Below, in pieces: positions 8,308 to 14,527 of a stretch of DNA of 64,000 bases. The stretch comes from Mycolicibacterium mageritense (lineage in GTDB: Bacteria; Actinomycetota; Actinomycetes; Mycobacteriales; Mycobacteriaceae): NCBI RefSeq assembly GCF_010727475.1, contig NZ_AP022567.1, forward strand, positions 2,356,001-2,420,000. Reading direction: 5' to 3'. Positions within the stretch are counted from its first letter, which is position 1. Each line of letters begins with the position of its first letter. The notes below the pieces were generated by a model, which saw nothing but the letters and a program-made list of their open reading frames with translations, had not been told where the DNA came from and made no database searches. A program made the position numbers and the translations under genes.

Positions 8308-8364
8308 GGGGCCCGGGGTGTGCTGTTAGAACACTCGACGGTGCCGGGCATTGCCCCGGGCCCC
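8308..8364. terminator. Strong hairpin between convergent whiB6 and DivIVA-like genes
   Basis: GGGGCCCGGGG (8308-8318) and CCCCGGGCCCC (8354-8364) are perfect 11-base complements around a 35-base loop. The hairpin lies between the 3' ends of a plus-strand and a minus-strand gene, so it could serve as a terminator for both. It lacks a T-tract, as many mycobacterial terminators do. The long loop is unusual and leaves room for a structured RNA instead. Confidence 0.5.
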
Positions 8365-8434
8365 ACACCAGAACCGTCGCTTCGAGCGACCACTCGCCGC
8401 GAGGCGCACTGACGGCACCGTCCCCAAACTTCTC

Positions 8435-8701
8435 CTACAGCTCGAGCGCGGCGGCCACCGCGTCGAGCAGACCGTCCACTTCGTCCTCGTCGTAGCCACG
8501 CTGGAACACCGGTGGTTTCGGGAACGCGATGTTGCGGACGTCAGCGGCACTGAGGTGCCCACGGCCTTCGAGCCGGCGCACCACCAGCTGCAGAAAATCG
8601 TCGACGGATTTCTTGTCGTAGCCCCGCTTTCCGATCGGCGGCTTCGAGAATTCTGCGTTGCGCACGTCATCGGCAGTCACGGCCCCGGTCATGTCGGCCA
8701 T
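8435..8701 (-). CDS. Small protein with two tandem DivIVA-type motifs
   Basis: The 88-residue product starts at the ATG at 8701 (MADMTGAVTADDVRN). It consists of two back-to-back copies of the short DivIVA N-terminal motif. The first spans residues 9-46 (ADDVRNAEFSKPPIGKRGYD, then VDDFL) and the second residues 51-88 (AADVRNIAFPKPPVFQRGYD, then VDGLL). In Wag31/DivIVA a single copy of this motif forms the membrane-curvature-binding crossed loop before a long coiled coil. The coiled coil is absent here. Such short proteins with 'DivIVA domain' repeats are known in actinobacteria, but I know of no tested function. It is convergent with whiB6 and divergent from the pirin gene 46 bases away. Confidence 0.8.
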   Translation of the reverse strand: MADMTGAVTADDVRNAEFSKPPIGKRGYDKKSVDDFLQLVVRRLEGRGHLSAADVRNIAFPKPPVFQRGYDEDEVDGLLDAVAAALEL

Positions 8702-8746
8702 GCTAACGCCGCCACGCTCACCGCCAGGGCGCACTACCGTGAACCC

Positions 8747-9700
8747 ATGAGCAACACCGACACGGCGCCCGCCGAGGTGACCTGCGGCGCTTCGACGTTC
8801 AGTGGCGTGCTGCACGCGCGCGAGGTACCGCTCGGCGGGCCCCGGGCGATCCTGGTCCGGCGCACGCTGCCCCAGCGGGAACGCTCGCTCATCGGGGCGT
8901 GGTGCTTCGCCGACCACTACGGGCCGCAGGATGTGCGGTCCGGCGTCGGAATGGACGTACCTCCGCACCCGCACACCGGATTACAAACGGTGAGTTGGCT
9001 TTTCAGTGGTGAGGTGGAACACCGGGACAGCGCCGGAGTCCATGCGATGGTGCGCCCAGGCGAACTCAACCTGATGACCGCAGGCGCCGGGATCTGCCAC
9101 TCCGAGGTGTCGACCCCGGCGACCAGCATCCTGCACGGCGTGCAGCTGTGGGTCGCGCTGCCCGACGCCGCGCGCGACACCGGCCGCGATTTCGCGCACT
9201 TCGTGCCCACGCCCCGCACGATCGGCGGCGCGACCCTGCGGGTGTTCCTCGGCGACCTCGCAGACTGCCGCTCGCCGGTGCACACGTTCACGCCGCTGCT
9301 CGGCGCGCAGCTCGACCTCGACCCCGGATCCGCGTTGACCCTCGACGTCGACCCCGCGTTCGAACACGGCGTGCTGCTCGACCAAGGCGCGATCGAGGTC
9401 GGCGGCACCGCCATCGACATCGCGGATCTGGCGTATCAGGGGCCGGGCCGCTCGGAGTTGAACATCGTCAACCGGGGCGACGGTCCGGCCCGCGCCATCC
9501 TGCTCGGCGGTCCGCCGTTCGGCGAGCAGCTGGTGATGTGGTGGAACTTCGTGGGCCGCAGCCACGAGGACATCGTGGCCTACCGGAAGCTCTGGCAGGC
9601 CAACGACGCCCGGTTCGGCGACGTCAAGGGTTACCAGGGCAAGATCGCCCGGCTGCCCGCCCCGCCACTGCCGAACGGGAGACTGCAGCCGCGGGGCTGA
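8747..9700 (+). CDS. Pirin-family bicupin protein
   Basis: The 317-residue product from the ATG at 8747 has the two cupin domains of pirins. The N-terminal metal-binding motif is visible around residues 65-75 (PHPHTGLQT, with further ligands in HSEVS). The C-terminal Pirin_C domain has the typical GGPPFGEQLVMWWNFVGRS near residues 260-280. Pirins bind Fe or other metals; some act as quercetinases and others as regulators. A longer in-frame extension upstream would overlap the DivIVA-like gene and is not preferred. There is no operon partner; the PPOX gene is convergent four bases after the stop. Confidence 0.9.
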   Translation: MSNTDTAPAEVTCGASTFSGVLHAREVPLGGPRAILVRRTLPQRERSLIGAWCFADHYGPQDVRSGVGMDVPPHPHTGLQTVSWLFSGEVEHRDSAGVHAMVRPGELNLMTAGAGICHSEVSTPATSILHGVQLWVALPDAARDTGRDFAHFVPTPRTIGGATLRVFLGDLADCRSPVHTFTPLLGAQLDLDPGSALTLDVDPAFEHGVLLDQGAIEVGGTAIDIADLAYQGPGRSELNIVNRGDGPARAILLGGPPFGEQLVMWWNFVGRSHEDIVAYRKLWQANDARFGDVKGYQGKIARLPAPPLPNGRLQPRG

Positions 9701-9704
9701 GGAG

Positions 9705-10208
9705 TCAGTCGCCCAAATACTTCGCGGTGCTTCCGCCGACCGGCATCGCGGGCATGCCGAGCTTGCGGTGATCCCAGCTGCGCAGCCGTCCCGGCACGAC
9801 CCGGACGGCGATGCGGTTGTTCATCATCTGGTCGACGAACGGGCGCATCTCGTCGGTATAGGGCCCGGTGTAGCGCTCCCACACGCTGATACCCACGCGC
9901 AGAAGCGTTTCCGGGTCGTCGACGATCTCGGCCCGCCCGTCGATCGACACCCCGCGCAGGGTGTCGTACGTCAGCCCGTCCTCGATCATCACCGTGATGG
10001 TCGGGTCACGGCGCAGGTTCACGGCCTTCTGGGATTTGGCCTTGGTCTCGAACCAGACCTCGCCGTCGATCACGGCGTACCACATGGCCACCAGGTGCGG
10101 CCGGCCGTCGGGCAGCACCGTGGCCATCGTCGCGGTCCGGCTGCGGTCGATGAACTCGCTGATCTCGTCATCGGTCATCACGATCTTGCTGCGCTCGTTC
10201 TTACCCAC
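9705..10208 (-). CDS. PPOX-class flavin/F420-dependent oxidoreductase
   Basis: The 167-residue product has the split beta-barrel of the pyridoxamine-phosphate-oxidase-like superfamily. Seen features are TATMATVLPDGRPHLVAMWY near residues 25-45 and the cofactor-phosphate segment FETKAKSQKAVNLRRDP near 53-70. Mycobacteria have many such proteins that use F420 or FMN (FDOR-B type), often of unknown substrate. A downstream ATG (MTDDEIS) is possible, but the ATG at 10208 gives a full N-terminus. The gene stands alone and is convergent with the pirin gene. Confidence 0.85.
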   Translation of the reverse strand: MGKNERSKIVMTDDEISEFIDRSRTATMATVLPDGRPHLVAMWYAVIDGEVWFETKAKSQKAVNLRRDPTITVMIEDGLTYDTLRGVSIDGRAEIVDDPETLLRVGISVWERYTGPYTDEMRPFVDQMMNNRIAVRVVPGRLRSWDHRKLGMPAMPVGGSTAKYLGD

Positions 10209-10319
10209 GCACCAGCACCTCTCTGCTCGGAATTGAGTGCTCTGGCGGCCACCCGTCCCTCCATATAATCCTGAGGGTGCGTCGCTCGACGCAGAGGGGC
10301 CTCTTCACCGCCTGAACAC

Positions 10320-11336
10320 TCAGCCGGGGATCCGGCCGAGGATGGCCGATGCGATCGCTTGCGGACCGTCACCGACGTCGTAACCGAAGAGGCCGATCTC
10401 CACCACGATGTTGGCCTTGGCCGACACCACGCGGTAGTTGACGAATCCCGGCGCCGAACCCTGAAAAGTGGAGCGCAGCACGTACATCTGCGGCGCCTGT
10501 CCGGCCGTGGTCACCTGCCCGAGGTCGTAGCGGTTGGGTTCACCGTTGTCGATGACGAGCGTGACGGTCCGGCCCGCACAACCCCGCCACGTCCCGACGA
10601 TCTGCTGGACCTGCCCGGTCGCCGCCAATCCGTTGTCGAACATCACCACCCGCTCGACCATCCCGACGATCCCGGAGCGCACGGTGGTGTTCAATTCCCG
10701 TGCCGCGGTTGCCCTTGCGGTCGTGGACCGATACACCGACTCCAAGCCGCTGAACACCGCGGACAGACATTCCGGTGGGGTCGCGACGATGCCTTCAGAG
10801 CCGTCGATGGTGTCGCGGTCGGCCACGGTGAACTGGTTGGGCGCGTTGGCGATCTGCTTGATCTCGTCGACCGACAGCAGCAGGCCGGTCAGCTGCGACT
10901 GCTGCACCGGGCCAGGCCCGGCTTTCGTCGTGGTGGTCGTCGTCGTGGTCGTGGTGGTCGAGGTAGCCGAGGTGGCAGCCGTCGACGACGAGTCGTCGGG
11001 AATGGCCAGCACCACGACGAGCGCCAGCACGGCCAGCGCGATGAACACGTACGACAGGATCATGCCGATCAGCGCGCGTTCCCGGCCGCGCTCGCCGGTG
11101 CGCTTGATCTGGGCCAAGCCCAGGTGACCGAGCACCGCACCGGCCGGGGCGAACACGAACGCGAACACCAGCGACAGCGTGGCCAGGGTGTTGACCTTGC
11201 CTGCCGACGGTGGCTGCTGAGGTGCCGACACGATGGGCGGGCCGCCGTAGGACGGTTGATACGGCTGCTGCCCGCCCGGATGTTGCCCGAACGGCGCGGC
11301 GCCGAACGGGTCGCCGGGGCCACCCGGGAAACTCAT
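10320..11336 (-). CDS. DUF4190 membrane protein with PknH-type extracellular sensor domain
   Basis: The 338-residue product has a Gly/Pro/Gln-rich cytoplasmic head (residues 1-46). Two DUF4190 membrane helices follow (about 50-72 and 88-112, with HLGLAQIKRTG between). A Thr-rich stalk spans about 118-140, and a C-terminal sensor domain (about 150-338) resembles the extracellular domain of the Ser/Thr kinase PknH (PknH_C). That domain has paired cysteines (C207 region and WRGC) which would form disulfides outside the membrane. There is no kinase domain. It is the last gene of the long minus-strand operon and a paralogue of the gene 30 bases upstream. Confidence 0.82.
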   Translation of the reverse strand: MSFPGGPGDPFGAAPFGQHPGGQQPYQPSYGGPPIVSAPQQPPSAGKVNTLATLSLVFAFVFAPAGAVLGHLGLAQIKRTGERGRERALIGMILSYVFIALAVLALVVVLAIPDDSSSTAATSATSTTTTTTTTTTTKAGPGPVQQSQLTGLLLSVDEIKQIANAPNQFTVADRDTIDGSEGIVATPPECLSAVFSGLESVYRSTTARATAARELNTTVRSGIVGMVERVVMFDNGLAATGQVQQIVGTWRGCAGRTVTLVIDNGEPNRYDLGQVTTAGQAPQMYVLRSTFQGSAPGFVNYRVVSAKANIVVEIGLFGYDVGDGPQAIASAILGRIPG

Positions 11337-11366
11337 GCCGCCCCGAACATGTTCATGATGAAAACG

Positions 11367-12386
11367 TTAACCCGGGATTCGCGCCAGGATCGCGGCAGTG
11401 ATGTCTTCGGCACTGCTACCGGGGTTCTGGCTGAACACCACCAGATCGATCAACACGTTCGACTTGGCCGCGATGGCGCGAACGTTGCGAATACCGTCGA
11501 GCCCCCGCGGGCCTTCGATCATCGTGGCTTTCAACATCACGATCGACGGGTCGCCCGGAGCGCGGCTGACCGGGTCGACCTGGTAACGAACCGTCCCGCG
11601 CCCGTAGTCGAGCGTCTGGGTGAGGGCGCCGACGCAGCCCTGCCACAGCTTCTCGAGCGCGTCCGCCTGTGCCTGCGCGGCGGCCGCATTCGGGTACAGC
11701 ATGACGCGTTCCTCGACCCCACCCGACTTCAGCAGCGTGTCCACGTCCGGGCTGGTGACCGAACGGGAGAACGTCGCCATGCCTGCGCTGTTCGCGTACA
11801 CCTCGCTGGCACCGGCGAAGAGCGCAGGCCGGCAGCTCTCCGGCACGGTCGCCACCCCCGGTGAGCCGTTCAGTTCATCCGATGTGTCGGTCGCGGTGTA
11901 CGTTTCGTCGAGGTTCGGCATGAGCCGCTTGACGTCGTCCAGGCTCAGCGGCAGGTTCGGGAGCTGGGCCCTGGTGACGAGCGGTGGTGGCGGCGCGGCG
12001 GGGGACGATGCCGATGTGGGCGGCGTGGCAACAGAAGTTCCGGACTCGGCTGCGGTTTCCGACGGTGCCGGTCGGACCGCCCAGACCACCAGCGCGACAA
12101 CGGCTGCGACGATGAACACGTACGACAGCACCACGCCGATCAACGCGCGATCGCGGCCCCGCTGGCCCGTCCGTTTGATCTGGGCCAAGCCCAGGTGACC
12201 GAGAACCGCTCCGGCCGGGGCGAACACGAACGCGAATATCAGCGACAGCGTCGCAAGCGTGTTCATCTCGGCCGGTGGCGGCGGCTCCGTCACGATCGGC
12301 GGACCGCCGTACGGCTGCTGCGGACCACCCGGGAACTGTCCGAACGGCGCACCGCCGAACGGGTCGCCGTGAGGTCCGAACGTCAC
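11367..12386 (-). CDS. DUF4190 membrane protein with PknH-type extracellular sensor domain (paralogue)
   Basis: The 339-residue product starts at GTG 12386, two bases after the GTPase stop and with GGAG about 12 bases upstream. The next in-frame ATG upstream would lie inside the GTPase gene. The architecture equals that of its downstream neighbour: a short GDPFGGAPFGQ-type head, two DUF4190 helices (about 42-64 and 82-104), a linker with Ser/Ala/Pro, and a PknH_C-like sensor domain (about 135-339). Side-by-side duplication with divergent sensor domains suggests two ligands or a heteromeric receptor. Confidence 0.82.
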   Translation of the reverse strand: MTFGPHGDPFGGAPFGQFPGGPQQPYGGPPIVTEPPPPAEMNTLATLSLIFAFVFAPAGAVLGHLGLAQIKRTGQRGRDRALIGVVLSYVFIVAAVVALVVWAVRPAPSETAAESGTSVATPPTSASSPAAPPPPLVTRAQLPNLPLSLDDVKRLMPNLDETYTATDTSDELNGSPGVATVPESCRPALFAGASEVYANSAGMATFSRSVTSPDVDTLLKSGGVEERVMLYPNAAAAQAQADALEKLWQGCVGALTQTLDYGRGTVRYQVDPVSRAPGDPSIVMLKATMIEGPRGLDGIRNVRAIAAKSNVLIDLVVFSQNPGSSAEDITAAILARIPG

Positions 12387-12388
12387 CG

Positions 12389-13546
12389 CTACAGGACTCC
12401 GAAGCTCGACGTCACCCAGCGGATCGGGTCGGCACACCGGAACGGGGCGATCCCCCTGGAGTGCAGCCGGTTTCCGCTGGGCGGCTGTCCGAGCGCGGAC
12501 ACCACGAAATAGCGGTGCTGCAAGCGGATTCCCGTCGACGGGTTCTCGACCGCCGCGACGATCGAGCCGCCGTGCAGCCGGGTCAGCAGGCTGCGCACCT
12601 CCTCGTGCATGAGCTGACCACCGACCTCGTCGTACTGCTGACCGTCGGACGTGTCACGCGAGTAGGCAGCACCGGCATTCGACATGATCAGGCTCCACTC
12701 GGAACCCTCGACGTCACGCAGCACCCGCAGGGCATCGAACTTCGACAGGATCACCGCGAGTTTCGGCTGCCCCGGCGCGACGGCCATCATCACGTTGTTG
12801 AGCACCGACCGCGGGTCGCCGCCGCTGAACAGCTGCGCGGGCAGCAGATCCTGTAGCTGGTCGCGGATCGCCTTGACCCGCAACGGATCGAACATGAAGA
12901 ACACGGCATCGGCGTTGGCGAAGAACCGGAACGGCGGGGTGTGCAGGTCACCCGATTCCATGTCCTCACCCGCGACGTCGCGCAGCACCAGGAACCGCCG
13001 CACGCCGTGCCACGAGCCGATCGAGAACATCAGTGGCTCACGTTGGTTGGAGGCCTGGGTGTGCACGGTCGGCGTGGGCGGGATCAAACCGCGCTGCTCA
13101 TACAGCGGTTTCTCGTAGTTGGTTTCGTACGCCTGCGCGGTGGCCCGGGTGACCGGTTCCATCGACACCCCGAGCCGCTCGCACAGCAGCTCCAACTGTT
13201 TGACCAGAACGCCGATGTACAAGCTCTTTCCGGTCGCCCGGGCCCCGGCCATCGCGATGCAGATGGCGTGCCCCTGCCGCCAGCCCTCGGGCAACGTGTA
13301 GTGGCACACCGGGCAGATCTCGATCGCGGGCCCCTGCAGCGCCCGGCTGGCCTCCGCGGTCGGCGGTGGCGGACCGTTGTAGCCGGGGGTTCGGGTCCAG
13401 GTGTACAGCGGCCCACAGTCCGCGGGCGCACCGAGGTACGCCGAGGCGACCTCGTCGCGGTAGCGGGTTCCGTTGGCCTGCGGCGACAGTGTCCACAGGT
13501 GCTGATTGGGGTTGAGCGCCGTGAAGCAGCGCGGGCACTTGCTCAT
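12389..13546 (-). CDS. Zinc-ribbon GTPase (double-GTPase-2-like)
   Basis: The 385-residue product begins with a split zinc ribbon (C4/C7 and C78/C81). A TRAFAC-type GTPase domain follows, with Walker A GARATGKS at residues 101-108, a G3-like DVAGED at 190-195 and a G4-like SKFD at 268-271. Its fold order and the context of GAP1-like, vWA and tubulin-like genes fit the actinobacterial 'double-GTPase' family named in comparative-genomic work on conflict systems. The ATG at 13546 overlaps the stop of a preceding 11-codon mini-ORF (ATGA), so translation is probably coupled. The family assignment is from motifs only. Confidence 0.8.
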   Translation of the reverse strand: MSKCPRCFTALNPNQHLWTLSPQANGTRYRDEVASAYLGAPADCGPLYTWTRTPGYNGPPPPTAEASRALQGPAIEICPVCHYTLPEGWRQGHAICIAMAGARATGKSLYIGVLVKQLELLCERLGVSMEPVTRATAQAYETNYEKPLYEQRGLIPPTPTVHTQASNQREPLMFSIGSWHGVRRFLVLRDVAGEDMESGDLHTPPFRFFANADAVFFMFDPLRVKAIRDQLQDLLPAQLFSGGDPRSVLNNVMMAVAPGQPKLAVILSKFDALRVLRDVEGSEWSLIMSNAGAAYSRDTSDGQQYDEVGGQLMHEEVRSLLTRLHGGSIVAAVENPSTGIRLQHRYFVVSALGQPPSGNRLHSRGIAPFRCADPIRWVTSSFGVL

Positions 13547-13604
13547 GCGCGATCCACCAGTTCCTCGCTGAAGCTCATACGCGATCCACCAGTTCCTCGC
13601 TGAA
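13541..13604. repeat. 32-bp perfect-register tandem duplication
   Basis: Bases 13541-13572 and 13573-13604 are the same 32-base unit with one difference (G/A at position 7), and the first nine bases of a third copy follow at 13605. On the minus strand each unit starts with ATGAGC. The repeat lies exactly at the junction between the small vWA gene and the GTPase gene. Confidence 0.95.
13543..13578 (-). CDS. 11-codon mini-ORF 2 in the vWA-GTPase junction
   Basis: The frame encodes MSFSEELVDRA, identical to mini-ORF 1 apart from the last residue. It starts in the stop of mini-ORF 1 and ends in the ATG of the GTPase gene (ATGA overlaps). Because the unit is 32 bases (not a multiple of 3), each copy moves the ribosome by one frame. 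A single-copy ancestor would have the same coupling geometry with one mini-ORF. Confidence 0.4.
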   Translation of the reverse strand: MSFSEELVDRA

Positions 13605-13610
13605 GCTCAT
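13575..13610 (-). CDS. 11-codon mini-ORF 1 in the vWA-GTPase junction
   Basis: The frame encodes MSFSEELVDRV. Its ATG overlaps the TGA of the upstream vWA gene, and its own TGA overlaps the ATG of the next mini-ORF (ATGA in both cases). It is probably a by-product of the 32-base duplication, but it would be translated by termination-reinitiation if ribosomes follow the operon. No function for the peptide is claimed. Confidence 0.4.
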   Translation of the reverse strand: MSFSEELVDRV

Positions 13611-14527
13611 GCGAGCGCCCGCACCAACGTCGACGTGATCCGGTCCAGGACAGGCGGATGTGCCAGCAGCTCGGCCGTCGCGTCGTTGCCCGGGCGCGGT
13701 GACGGCAGCCTGGCTCCGACCGTGTCGAGGCGCCGGTCATCGGACAGCACGATCACGGGAAATCGTTGCAGCACAGCGCTGGTCGGATAGTCCGCGCACA
13801 CCACGGTGCGGCCCGGCGCCAGCCGTGCCCAGCGCGCGCCCGCCGACCACCGCGGTTGGGCGGTGCGGACGGCCTCGGCCAGACCTGCAGCCCCGGGAGA
13901 ACTGACCTTCGTCACGTCGGCACCGACCAGCACGGCCGACACGTCGCGCAGCCCCACCGCATCGGCCACACCGACCACGATGTCGGCCGCCGCAGCCGCG
14001 CTGCCGTCGGTGAACCAGCTCCGCATCGACGCGGACGTGTCGAACGCGACCACCACTGAACCACCGGACTCCACCGGGCCCCTGCCCGTCACCTTGCGGG
14101 CCGACGTGCGGGCCGCGGTGGCCAAGGGGCTCAACGGCGTATCCGCCACCGCGCTGACCGCGATGTCGATCTGCACGCCGTTCGGAGACAGCGCCGCGAA
14201 CGTCACCCCGGTGTCACCGCTGACGTCGACGGGATCGAACATCACCTGCACCGGGTCGACGTCACCCGGGTTGTCGTGCGCGATCGCCAGGTGGATCACG
14301 GAATCCGGGCCGAACCGGTCGGTGCCGACGGGCCGGATCGCGACCGTGACGCGGCCGGCTAGGCTCGGCAACAGCACCTGGTGCGCCGACGAACGGACCA
14401 CAGGTTGATCGGGGCCGCCGTGCACCTCAAGCGCGGCACCACCCACCGCGCCGGTGATCGACACGGCCAGGGCCTGGTTCGGAATCTGGACACGCTGGTT
14501 ACGTGCACCCACGACATAGATCGGCAT
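13607..14527 (-). CDS. Small vWA-domain protein of the GAP1-type operon
   Basis: The 306-residue product has a beta-rich N-terminal part (residues 1-125) and a von Willebrand factor A domain from about residue 155. The MIDAS motif D-T-S-A-S is at residues 163-167 (AFDTSASM), which would bind a divalent metal. No signal peptide or membrane helix is seen, so it acts in the cytosol. The ATG at 14527 overlaps the stop of the GAP1-like gene by one base. Cytosolic vWA proteins of this type act as metal-dependent adaptors, for example in ter-type and MoxR systems; the role here is inferred from context. Confidence 0.78.
   Translation of the reverse strand: MPIYVVGARNQRVQIPNQALAVSITGAVGGAALEVHGGPDQPVVRSSAHQVLLPSLAGRVTVAIRPVGTDRFGPDSVIHLAIAHDNPGDVDPVQVMFDPVDVSGDTGVTFAALSPNGVQIDIAVSAVADTPLSPLATAARTSARKVTGRGPVESGGSVVVAFDTSASMRSWFTDGSAAAAADIVVGVADAVGLRDVSAVLVGADVTKVSSPGAAGLAEAVRTAQPRWSAGARWARLAPGRTVVCADYPTSAVLQRFPVIVLSDDRRLDTVGARLPSPRPGNDATAELLAHPPVLDRITSTLVRALA

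Noticed and set aside
10264..10269. Perfect TATAAT on the plus strand
   Set aside because: No plus-strand gene follows; the next plus-strand sequence is antisense to the DUF4190 gene. On the minus strand it is not a consensus -10, so it is probably chance.
10920..10970. Short tandem GTG/GTC repeats
   Set aside because: They encode the Thr-rich stalk of the DUF4190 protein and are not a separate repeat element.
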